Assembly: GCA_025618425.1 (NCBI GenBank)
Contig: CM046836.1
Location: forward strand, 24,249,030 to 24,313,029
Length of the DNA stretch: 64,000 nt
Direction: 5' to 3'
Source: Heliocidaris tuberculata
Taxonomy: Eukaryota > Echinodermata > Echinoidea > Camarodonta > Echinometridae
Shown here piece after piece: positions 24,020 to 34,197 of this stretch; the first letter of the stretch is position 1, and every line of letters starts with the position of its first letter. Below the pieces are notes generated by a model. It did not search any database. It saw only the letters and a program-made list of their open reading frames with translations, and was not told the origin of the DNA. The position numbers were made by a program, and so were the translations under genes.

Positions 24020-24240
24020 TTATATTTTCCCCCTTTTTTATCACAATAAAGACTTCCATATTTTGCATAATTTACTATTTAATACATGCATGTAAAATAT
24101 TATGGTTATTTATTATTATTATGTGATTTGGCACAATGATACTGCATGTGAATATATTTGTTTGTATATTTTACCTGATTATTGCGAAAATGTTATTTTG
24201 AAAAAGGAAGTAATAAAAGATTCTTAAAAAAAAAAAAAAA
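24020..24240 (+). mobile_element. Polyadenylated retroposed 3' end
   Basis: AT-rich sequence with AATAAA at 24212 followed 13 nt later by a 15-nt poly(A) (24226-24240). Looks like a retrotransposon or processed-transcript 3' terminus. No coding part was recognised. Confidence 0.4.
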
Positions 24241-24873
24241 TTCTACTCGCTTCTTCTAAGAATTTAACACCGCCGTGACTAAAGAGGCTAGCGTGGCTTA
24301 TTTTTCTTCGTCATTCATCGGTTGGCCTATAAAATGACAGCAATGGCGTATCCCCATGATCCTGCATAGGCTGACGACAAAATATGCCCCCCCCCCCTCG
24401 CTCCCCGCTATTTAAAGGCCCACCATCACATGCAGGATCAATGCTATACTTGAGAATATTTTATGTCACGTGGAGCTTCCCATGCAAGTATATACATTAC
24501 CATTACGCTCTCCACTCTAAATAGAAGGGGATTCTAATATATCCTAACATTATACATGGAGAATTCGATACTAATTAATTTGATTTGTAGGCGCAATTAT
24601 GATTGGAGTTCGGTAACCGTATGAACAATCGCAGACTCAGTTTTCGTCATTAGAGTCCATTTTTGTATAACAGGTGTAAAGCCTAGTCATGCACGAGCAC
24701 TCGTTTTTGTTTTTTGTTTTTTCGTGTTTTTCCCCCTAAGGTTTTTTTATTCCGAAGGTACATTATTCCAATCCGTTGGCCACATGAAAAATTAGAATCA
24801 GAAATATAGCTTCAAAAAGAGTTTGCACCGGTATAGGTTTTATTTCTTTATGGTAATCATTACTGCTGATGGC

Positions 24874-25035
24874 AGGGGCGGATCCAGGATTTTGTAAAAA
24901 GACGGGACACCGTCCCGGAAATGTACACAGTAATAGGAGGCATTTAGTTTTATTGTGTACTTTAATATAAGTATGGGTTTTTAAAAAAAGGGGGGGGGAC
25001 AGGGGCCGGTTTCCCCCTATGTAAATCCGCCACCG
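24874..25035. mobile_element. Short hAT-like element (CAGGGGCGGATCC)
   Basis: Begins CAGGGGCGGATCCAGGATTT and ends GTAAATCCGCCACCG, diverged inverted ends. Interior has a poly(G) run. About 160 bp, no clear target duplication. Confidence 0.55.
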
Positions 25036-25384
25036 ATTGATTGAAATAGGATATAAACCTAAATAAGCATGATAAGTGGGGAAGGATTGCTTAAACAGCA
25101 GGACGGCGAGCTTTCAAAGTTACTGTCCTATAATCATTGATAATTTATCTGAATGATCGCATTTACTTTCCTCTCTGCATCTTTTGAAAGCATACATGTT
25201 TATTTATTCATTCATTCATTTCTTTGACATTCATAATCATTCACTTCCTATCTTTAATTAAGGTGGTCTGTTACGCCTATTAGGGTTTTTCTATTTCTCT
25301 TGCACTTTCATGTATTATATTTTAAAAAGAGTGTATGATTATGTAATATAGTGACAAGTCTATATGGAAGATAAAAATAAATGA

Positions 25385-25645
25385 ACAGAAACGAAACATC
25401 GACGAATCATCGACGACTGGAACAGCTTACCTGAAGATATAGTGCAAATAACCACAACAGAAAAATTCAAAAGATGTATGGATAAATACTGGTGGAATAA
25501 ACACTTTGAGTTTCCATGACTCCCCCTGCAAGCGCACAAAGTAAAGTCATAACTCTTAAATGGCGTTTTCAGACAAAGATACCGGGAATTACAGGCTAAC
25601 CCCTTCATCCCGTATCAGATGATGATGATGATGATGATGATGATG
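25385..25645 (+). mobile_element. Non-LTR retrotransposon 3' remnant with (GAT)n tail
   Basis: 25403-25519 reads RRIIDDWNSLPEDIVQ...EKFKRCMDKYWW... then TGA. The WNSLPEDIV..(x)FK..MDKYW pattern is the hallmark C-terminus of CR1/L2-type LINE reverse transcriptases. A (GAT)n tail (25617-25645) closes the 3' end, as is common in microsatellite-tailed LINEs. A stop just upstream shows it is truncated. Confidence 0.75.
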
Positions 25646-26302
25646 TAAAACAAAGAAAAAAAGTTTCAAACAGACATGTAAAATCAATTCCAACGTGCGA
25701 AGCCACAACCAAAGTGTTAGTTCACACGAATTTTACTTTTGGCAGTTTGGACATTACTAAGTTTATTATTTACTCACCATGTTGATGCCTTGTGCTGTTA
25801 AAACATTATGATTACCACGACGACCCTCATCGGAAATAGGATCTTCAAAATAGGGAAATATAGAAGATTCAGATACAGGGGGGGGGGGGGGTAGATAACC
25901 TACAATTTTGAATAACGTGTGTTGATGTAAGATTACTGTATACAGAACAACTCATTAATAAGTTTTTATAAAATAGAAAACAGTTATTGCATACATAGAT
26001 TACCAGAATATAATTGTAATTTATAACCATACATGTGGATAATGCAAAATGTGAATCGCGGAGAAAAGTGTCAAAGACGCAATTTGGTTCTCACCTGAAT
26101 ACAAAAACAAAGCCTATTGAAAGCTCGCGAGAATGATTTCCACTCAGATAGAAAAAAAAAATTAAAAAATTAAAAATATAAAAAATCGAAGTCCCGAAAG
26201 GGAGCTCCTCGATAATATAGTGCCGACAAAGCTAAAGCCAAAGCTAAGGTCAGTATAAAGAATGCAACCAAGTAACTATAGGAGATACAACAAAACGCTG
26301 AA

Positions 26303-26406
26303 CACGTGTGACGTCATAATGCTAACGCGCTGAGCATGCGTATTGGTCGTGCGTTGATTGGTCAAAAGTTTTGTCAGCTCAATTGCGCGCGCAACTGTGC
26401 ATGCGT
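26303..26406. promoter_or_regulatory. Promoter-like motif cluster
   Basis: Within ~100 bp: CACGTG (26303-26308), a full CRE TGACGTCA (26309-26316), two inverted CCAAT boxes ATTGG (26342-26346 and 26357-26361), a perfect palindrome TTGCGCGCGCAA (26383-26394), and NRF1-like GCATGCG at 26334-26340 and 26400-26405. This looks like a TATA-less promoter, but no gene on either side is recognisable. Confidence 0.4.
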
Positions 26407-26475
26407 GAAGGTCTATGGTGAAGGTATTACACCAAGAAAAAGAGCAAGTGGCCGTGGAAAACTTTCGTTAGATAA

Positions 26476-26485
26476 GAAAAAGAAA

Positions 26486-26519
<34 letters not shown>

Positions 26520-26710
26520 AGAAGAAGAAGAAGAAGAAGAAGAAGAAGAAGAAGAAGAAGAAAAAGAAAAATAAGGAGAAGAAGAAAAAGAAGAAGAAGA
26601 AGAAGAAGAAGAAGAAGAAGAAGAAGAAGAAGAAGAAGAAGAAGAAGAAGAAGAAGAAGAAGAACAACAACAACAACAACAACAACAACAAGAAAAAGAA
26701 GAATAATAAT
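26476..26710. repeat. Compound (GAA)n / (CAA)n triplet repeat
   Basis: About 190 bp of GAA triplets with rare interruptions, then (CAA)n at 26662-26690. The poly-Lys or poly-Phe frames across it are artefacts. Confidence 0.97.
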
Positions 26711-26719
26711 GACATCCGC

Positions 26720-27870
26720 TGAAAGGTTACACCATAGCTAGACTATATAGTTGCATGGTGAAAACCAGCAAGCTGCATACAACACCATCAAGTTTATCTG
26801 AAGACCATCGGGATGAAAACAGGATGTATATTATTTTTGTAAAACTGACAACCAATTTTCCTTTTGTTATGATATTTCCTATTGAAATACCAAATAACAT
26901 AGGATGGGTGTGATCCTCATCTTGTGGCCTCCCTGCATGAGGCACACCGGCCTACACCCCTCGTCAACAGCCTTTTAAGACTCTTATCTCCATAATCATT
27001 TAGCTAATGACTATAGCATCATCATGAGCCATTTCCATGCCGAGAAAAGTCTTACTGGAAATATTCTCATCCACTTTTGTTGTAATCGCTTTACATGCTC
27101 TAACCTCCCTCCCCCCCCCCTTTTTTTTTTGGCATATTTCTTTAAAATTTCAAACAACCGTAATATTGGTTATTAGATGTTCTCTGTAGGTTTCCATGAT
27201 GGTGAGTCAGTATTTATTGAAGGCTTTAGGTAACATCATGTGGGAGCCTCTGTAAAAAAAAAAAAAGGCTGTTGATATATTCTTTCGTGAAAATAATCCA
27301 CTTATATGGGGCGTTTAGAGCTAGGGGAATTTTCGAAAAGTGAAAGGAGAGGAAAGAAAGGAAAGAGATGAGAATGGATTGAAATTAAATTCAGCACTTA
27401 CACAAGTGAAATGGAAAGAGGAAAGAGAGAAGAAAGAGTGATCGAGATCAGGCAAGTTGGAAGCGGGTCACAGAAGTTTAGAGAGTGTTATTGGTTATTA
27501 TATATTGTTATGATGGATCATGAGAAAGTTCAACTTACAACGAGTGAAATTTGAGGGAATAGACGTCGACAGGCAAGTTTGCGTATAAAATAATATTTGC
27601 TCTTATAGGTTATGCATAATTTGATACAGGGAGACCCGTAAGTTTGAGAACAAGTTACATTAAAAGACAACTAACAACGATAACATGGTCGAATCTCACT
27701 GGTGGAATCGTGTACAACACTGTGACTTGAAGCCGATAGTGGAGACCTGTTCACCTAACAGTCTTGGATTCTCTTTGGATTTTAAAGCTTTGATACAATA
27801 TTCACAATCATATCAAAAACGGAATTGAATGATAATCTGAAAATGGGGCTCTAAAACGGAATCTAGTGGA
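26720..27870. other. No recognisable feature
   Basis: AT-rich DNA with a poly(C)-poly(T) junction at 27111-27130 and a short poly(A). Purine-rich around 27340-27440. Confidence 0.5.
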
Positions 27871-27884
27871 TTACTTTGTGTAAT

Positions 27885-27989
27885 CTAAACTCTCTTATTC
27901 TCTCTTTCCTCTTTCTTTCTACTGCTGTCATCCATCTCTCAGATCCGCTCTTCGTTTCCATATCCCTCGTCTCTCTCCCTCTCTCCCTC

Positions 27990-28031
<42 letters not shown>

Positions 28032-28110
28032 ACTCTCCTTTCCCTTTCTCTTTGTAACTTCATCTCCTTTTTGACAAATCCTCTTACCCCCCCCCCCCTC
28101 TCTCTCTCCC
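27885..28110. repeat. Pyrimidine-rich block with (CT)n
   Basis: (CT)n at 27996-28030, flanked by CCTCTTTC-type sequence and poly(C) at 28088-28099. Confidence 0.9.
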
Positions 28111-28200
28111 TGTCTTTTTCTTTATGTCTGTCTGAGTGACTTTACTTTGCTGCCTCACTGACTATCCCCCTATTTTATATATTTGTAATTTCATTGCACA

Positions 28201-28515
28201 CAGTGACGTAGCTACATAGGTGACTGGGGGCAAGTGCTCCCCCCCCCCCCTCCCTAATCGAATGGCGAAAAAAAGGGGAAAGGGAAGAAAATAGAAAAGG
28301 AGAGGGGAAAAAGAGGGGGAAGGAAAATGAAGAGAAAAGAAGACGACTGGATCCCTTCCGCACCCCCCCCCCCCCCCCCATCAGTGGCCTCGTAAACTCG
28401 CACTTATTTTTTCTAATTTAGACCTGTGCCCTCCCCCCCCCCCCCCTCTTCCGAATAATGCCAGTGCCATGCCAGTACTCCCTCAATGGCTGGACTCTAT
28501 ACAGCTACGCCACTG
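28201..28515. mobile_element. hAT-like family C copy with perfect 8-bp target duplication
   Basis: 315 bp. Ends CAGTGACGTAGCTAC and GTATACAGCTACGCCACTG read outward; ATTGCACA is duplicated exactly at 28193-28200 and 28516-28523. Interior shows the family pattern: poly(C), AATCGAATGGCG, purine tract, poly(C), CAGTGGCCTCGTAAACTCG, GCCAGTGCC. It defines this family best. Confidence 0.92.
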
Positions 28516-28523
28516 ATTGCACA

Positions 28524-29440
28524 AGCTACTAACCAGCAAGGCTAGGCTGGTACTTTGAGGAGTCGACTCGATCATCAAGACATTTTTACTAGAAATCAGT
28601 CAAGAGCTTATATAATCACAGGAGGACTTATTACAATCTCATGTCCTCAGTGGCATCACCTCATGGTCTGCCTCATTATGAGATAATGGTGTTCTCGTGA
28701 TGGATGACTTCGATACCATACGAGAGCAAGAAGCCTCGGGTGATTTGCTTTCGTCTAATTAGTATTCTTTGGCTTCTCTTGTTTCACCGATATTCATAGA
28801 ATATTTAAGTCTATTATATTCTAAGCATGATGTCGTTTGTTCAAGGTTCGAGGAAGCTGTATTACTCGACCCCATGCTGTGTTCTCTTTCGTGGCATTCT
28901 CTCTCTCCCTCTCTTTCCGTTACTGAAATTTCATAATTCTAATTTAGCTCACTTTTGCACGAAGGCAGTGTAAATTTTAGTAGAAATCTCTCTCTCTCTC
29001 TCTCTCTCTGAGTATCCAAACTTTTTTCAGTCAAGCAGTTTGATAAATAAACAATTTAGTGACCCTGAAGAAGATTTTTAATCAGAATTTACTTTTAATT
29101 AACGATTAACCACATAAAATAATGTTATGCAAAAAAACAACCTGAACAGCACTTTGATTGCAACCCAACACACACTGAACAGTGGCAACATTAACCTTAT
29201 ACATATACTTTTTTTTTTAACGATAACATCAAAAAATATGTACACGTACATAGCTCACTTACATAATATTACATGTATATTATTGAAGAAGACATAATGC
29301 AATAGCAAAATTGATTTCCCTGTTCGTCCTAGCCGTAAAGGGCGCTGTGTCACAAACGCACTGACATAATGAAACCCCAGTGAGTATTTGCAAAACCTTC
29401 AACTCTTAAACTGTTCACATAATTATTGAGTGCCAAACGA
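28524..29440. other. No recognisable gene
   Basis: AT-rich DNA with a short (CT)n at 28987-29008. Confidence 0.5.
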
Positions 29441-29945
29441 GAATCACAGTGTATTAGCAGTGAGAACGCACACGGAATAAGAAAACACGTTCACCGTTGT
29501 TTTGTTCAGGTGTACAACATTGTGTGTACCACGCTGCCCTTACACTAAGAGACTCAGCATGCAAGATGACATACTGGGTCACATACCTAGGAGCGAGGAT
29601 AAGAACTTCAGACGGTAGGCTTTTAATATAGATTGAATGTGAAACTACACTCATAGTGACAACGTGAAAAAAACAGTGGGTACAAACTGTACTTTGCAGT
29701 GAATAGTAGAGTGTTCACATCACAGGGTGGACACAGAGGGGCCGCAGATTGAATTTCAAGACCACATTCACACTGTTTAATATCATGTGTAAATACTGTG
29801 TACACACTGTCCTCAAACTGAGTGCATAGTGTACACAACACAGTGCATCCAATTTTCATAGAACTGGCAATGTGAATACATCCCATTTACCACACTGCTT
29901 TTCACATCATGGTTTAATACATTCTTTCCGGTAGGAGTAAAATCC
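29440..29945. repeat. Diverged palindromic repeat with CACAGTGT motifs
   Basis: Repeated CACACTGT/ACAGTG units and an ATTCTTTCCGGTAGGAGTAA end resemble the element at 13333-13549. Boundaries are approximate. Confidence 0.4.
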
Positions 29946-30379
29946 TCACTGAAATTTCTAGTCCAACGCCTCTGTATGATTATTACACCAGTGCGCCAGG
30001 GAAAAAGTTGAACAAGTTAGTAGAAATCCACGTATCTTGATTGTAATTATGTCTGTTTTGTTCCACATAAGCTGCATTTCGGCTACAAAATCTGCAGCAA
30101 TACATTGCAATTTAGCATTACTATTAACAACATACAAATCAAATATATTGGATTCATTTCCATTGTTAAAATGAAACATTGAGTTGATTACTGATTATTA
30201 TAATTTACCTCTACTTTTTCCCATTCAGTTGTGAGAAATGTGAGTTTAATTTGCTAGGTCAATATTGCAATAACTTTAAAATGTGATCCTTCGATATCAG
30301 TATAAAGAAGTCTTCAACACAAACCTGAAATCACTTTAAGGTTATATGATTGCATTTTTTTCTTTCTTCAGTAGTTCAG

Positions 30380-30526
30380 GGCCCCGTCTTATAAAGAGTT
30401 GCGATCGCAAATTTTAATTAATCGATACTGTCTGTTTACTAACTTAAGAGATAGGAGTTGCGATTAATCTTAAGTTGCGATGAATTCGAATCAATCACAT
30501 TTCTTTATATCAAAGACGGAGCCCAG
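30380..30526. mobile_element. MITE with GGGCCCCGTCTTATAAAGAG end
   Basis: Left end GGGCCCCGTCTTATAAAGAG pairs with the right end CTTTATATCAAAGACGGAGC-CC. Interior has GTTGCGATCGCAA and TTGCGATTAATC units. About 147 bp. Confidence 0.65.
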
Positions 30527-30729
30527 CTCTGCAAGTTAAGAATGAATACACATTATAATGTAAACAATACGCGAGTTGTTCATGAGCTATCGTGATGGAG
30601 AAGATATAAATTGTCTGATCCAAAAGAGGTTCGGGGGCCAAGGATTGTAAAGGTTATTGCAATTTCAATATGTCCACATGCTTAACATATGGAATGCATT
30701 CATGCAACATGCCGTAAACTCTTGTTGTT

Positions 30730-31223
30730 ACGGAAGCTTTAAAGTGCCATATTGATTCTACTTGACGAGATGGCGAGATATTTTATCTTGTCAAGTCGAC
30801 TTATCAACTTTGTAAGTAAATTATCTTGCCAAGCCGACTTCTTAAAACTTACATGTCGTCATGGCGACATAAGGTATCTTGCCAAGTCGACTTATGTCGC
30901 CATGTCGACATGTAACTTTTAAGAAGTCGACTTGGCAAGATAATTTAGGTTGCCATGTCGACGTGTAACTTTTAAGAAGTCGACTTGGCAAGATACCTTA
31001 TGTCGCCATGTCGACATTTAACTTTTAAGAAGTCGACTTGGCAAGATACCTTATGTCGCCATGACTACATGTAAATTTTTAAAAGTCGACTTGGCAAGAT
31101 AATTTTTGTCGCCATGTCGACTTACAAAGGTGATAAGTCGACATGATAAGGCTATTAAGTCGACTTGACCAGATAAAATATCTCGCCATCTCGTCAAGTA
31201 GAATGGCACTTTAAAGCTTCCGT
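30730..31223. mobile_element. 494-bp foldback element with GTCGACTTGGCAAGATA repeats
   Basis: Perfect 21-bp ends ACGGAAGCTTTAAAGTGCCA-T (30730-30750) and their complement (31203-31223), with TA on both sides. The interior is built from ~60-75-bp units of TTTTAAGAAGTCGACTTGGC plus AAGATA..TTATGTCGCCATGTCGACAT, four in tandem, with the complementary orientation in the left part. Strong hairpin potential. Non-coding. Confidence 0.88.
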
Positions 31224-33674
31224 ATGTTGTCTTTCTTAACATTTTCATTTTAATTCTTCTTCTTTTCATTTTCTTGCTTCAAAAAGTTCTCAAACTTTAG
31301 CATCCCTCCAAGCGAAAGTCGATACTGAAATCTGACTCCAAAATGATGAAATAAGACCCTGGTATTTCTCTTATCAGCCAATATTACAGAAATACATCAG
31401 ACATGAAAAATGATTATGTAAAAAATAAACGTTGTCTTGTACGAAATCAGCCTGATTGTGCGTAACTATATGGAGTTCTGTAAGTTGGATAAAGACATGA
31501 TAAGCTGAAATGTATCAGTTACGTAATATTGTGGTTCAGCGTTAGACATTTTCTACTTCTGAAAATGTTGTCAAAAAGAAAAAGAGACAATGGAAAAATC
31601 ATAATATTCATAAACATATATTTTTCCCAAACCCTTGTACATGATATATCGCATTTCAGCGATAAAACGTTTCTATTGAAGCACCATGTTCGATCGCTTT
31701 GAAGGAAAAAATCAGCCTATTTCAGTGACCTACACAAATAATCTGCTCAACAGTTTTGTGAGGCTGTATGGCAACTGGCGTAATAGTTTACATTCTCACA
31801 CAATGTAACATAGAGTTAGCGTCAATCGACGGTGTTTAACGAAAAAACTGGTTTCTGACATTTTACAAATCCTATAGACTAAATTGTAAAAAGTTCTTGG
31901 CAAGAAACACAACCTGTCTAGGTTGGACAAAAACACAGAAGTATTTTTTTTTTCTTAACCCTTACCATGGCAATAGCTTTTAAAGATGTTACCGTGTAAT
32001 CAAACAGATGTAAATTAACACATATGATGTTACCTTACTTTTTTCTACTACGCCGCCTGAAACGAAAACACAACACAACAAGTTGCAAGTTGGCGCGTGG
32101 TTCTTTTCGAACAACAGGTGGCGCTAAGCTTTTTTCATTATTGCTTTTGATTGAGTCCATACAGATAATTCTGTAGCAAAGTTGAAACACACTCGCGTGA
32201 AATAATTACAATGATCTCAATACATATATCTCTAAAACGTTTCGTGAAAGTTAACATAGGATCGTATTTCAAATGTGTCTAAAAATGTAATGATTGTTGA
32301 TAATTTGATGGTTTGAGCAGGACTAACTGTTATTTTGCTACGACAGCGATTTTTTGTTTGTTTGCTTGCTTTTGAGCTAATGCCATGATAAGGGTCATGT
32401 CTCAAATTCTATGCTATCAAACATGCTTCACGAGTTGATTTTTTTTTTTTTTACTGCACCCCACAGTTAACATCAGCCTGTAATGGCCTCCGTAATTAAA
32501 AATAGTGAAATTCTGTTGTTTCGACATTAAATGAGTTGGTTGAATTCTCAAGAGCACCATAATAATGCAGACACCTGCAAAAAAATGGCAAGCGTAGAGA
32601 AAACAGTTTCCGGATTTTCTGGCAGATTTGACTTTGGGTCTCTGGAAATACTAGCTCCATGATAATACTGATAAGCAAAATTTCGTAATGCCGTGATATC
32701 AAAATATCATCAAAGGTATTGTTAAAACTTTCTTTAAAACAACTTAAAACATCTGATTTCAAGAGTCTTTATACTATTCCTGTCCATCTTCAAATGATAA
32801 TCTATTCATGATTTAAGTTATAATATTGCATATGAGCGTAATATATGAATAACCCGCCACCGTTTCTTTTTATTTATTTATTTATTTTTGGTTTGTTTAG
32901 TTTTATTTCGTTTTGTTTGTTTGTTTGTTTTTGTTCTACTTGGTCTCTTTAAATGTACTATACACATTACAAAAAAATAATAGCTGATAGAGGCAATTAC
33001 CTGCATTAAAAAAAAAAATGTTATCTCCTTTCCAGGATGTTCAGTCCTTTCGAGTTTACAAAAAATGGAGGCAAAGTTCCGACCAATTATCAACACATGG
33101 GCAAAATTCAAAGGATAAAATGAATTTAAGTAAAATCGGGAGGGTCCCGAAAACTGGCAGTAGGATGAGGATATGAAAAACCATGATATCCCAAAAGAAA
33201 GCCTTGTTCAAAACTAGTTAATTGCAGGCAAACCGCTTTCGTTTTCTAGATTAATTATTTACAAAAAGTGCTTTAGAACAGTCATAGCTTTACTTCAGTC
33301 ACACTGAAAAACCGACCCTAAACCGACTCCACACTGACTCTTTTTGGCCACTGGGGATAGTGTAAAATTTTGTTCGATCTGTTGTCGGTCTTGTTGGTGT
33401 GACTAATATCCCTGTCACACTATTAAGATGTGCTGTCGAAATGTAGGACATGTTTGTGATTGAATGAATAATCTGATGGAAACCTTCTTAGCGTTTAATA
33501 GCCAATCAGAGTCCAGAGTTTCAGCTGTGACTTAGTAAAAGTTGGATCCTGATTGGCTTACGTGAGAAAAGTTGTGCGTTTGACAGTAGCGTATTCGATT
33601 GCTACTTAAAGAAATAAAACACTTGGCCCGTTTATAAGGCTTATGATCTTACCGTACTTGAGCAAGTCTGAAAA
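31224..33674. other. No recognisable gene
   Basis: AT-rich DNA downstream of the DHCR7 3' end. Short open frames without domains. TTTG-type repeats at 32895-32930. Inverted GTCACAC/GTGTGAC motifs at 33299-33420 hint at an old MITE. Confidence 0.45.
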
Positions 33675-33680
33675 TTTATT
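33675..33680 (-). terminator. Candidate DHCR7 polyadenylation signal
   Basis: AATAAA on the minus strand, about 53 nt after the DHCR7 stop codon. It is the first such hexamer downstream of the stop, which would imply a very short 3' UTR. A longer transcript using a distal signal cannot be excluded from sequence. Confidence 0.45.
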
Positions 33681-33732
33681 TGGACTTGTTTTGATATCGG
33701 TTGGTTTCCATGTACACGATTATCGAGATTTT

Positions 33733-34197
33733 TTAGTAGACGTAAGGTATAAGCCTGCAGGGCACTTTCTTCATGTAGAGCTCCCAGGACTTGCCGTACT
33801 TGGCATGGCAGCGGTCCTCGTCCCGCCGGCAACGATGTATGAGAAGGATGGTCATGAAGACCAAGTAGTAGTACGGGAAGATGTGTCCCACCCCACAGGA
33901 GAGACACCAGGCCGCTGCCTGCATCAGGTCACCGGTGTAGTTCATGTGCCGGGTGATGCCCCACCAGCCGGAGAGTAGCAACTTGCTCTTCCTCTCTTGG
34001 CCGTCCCCGCTGGTGTACGTGGCGTCGATGTACTTGGGCTTGGCGCCCCAGATGGGGGCTTGTCCGTTGGTGCGCCGGAAGTAGTCCTTCTGCCGGTTGA
34101 CCGACCGGAAGATGTAGTAGCCGATGGTTCCGAGTAGGAAGATGGCGGTGAAGATGGGCCAAGAGAGCTCGACAGGGTTGAACACCAAGTAAAAGCA
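33733..34197 (-). CDS. DHCR7: DHCR7 coding exon 6 (terminal)
   Basis: 465 nt including a TAA stop at 33735-33733; residues 332-485. Acceptor GTCACCCACAG|TGCTTT. It encodes the C-terminal catalytic half: [55 protein letters not shown], and the complete ERG4/ERG24 signature 2 with [10 protein letters not shown] and KYG. These Arg, His, Asn-Tyr and Asp positions are in the family's cofactor/active-site region. It ends RLIPYVY, like the RLLPGIF end of vertebrates, so the C-terminus is intact. Confidence 0.97.
   Translation of the reverse strand, partial: CFYLVFNPVELSWPIFTAIFLLGTIGYYIFRSVNRQKDYFRRTNGQAPIWGAKPKYIDATYTSGDGQERKSKLLLSGWWGITRHMNYTGDLMQAAAWCLSCGVGHIFPYYYLVFMTILLIHRCRRDEDRCHAKYGKSWELYMKKVPCRLIPYVY

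Noticed and set aside
26336..26722. 128-codon frame ending in poly-Lys
   Set aside because: Almost entirely a GAA triplet repeat; the short N-terminal part overlaps the promoter-like cluster and has no homologous feel.
30730..31223. Possible CRISPR-like array because of regularly repeated ~20-bp units
   Set aside because: Repeats are palindromic with no unique spacers, bounded by perfect inverted ends, in a eukaryotic genome. It is a foldback transposon.
33643..33978. 111-codon plus-strand frame near the DHCR7 3' end
   Set aside because: Antisense shadow of DHCR7 coding exon 6.
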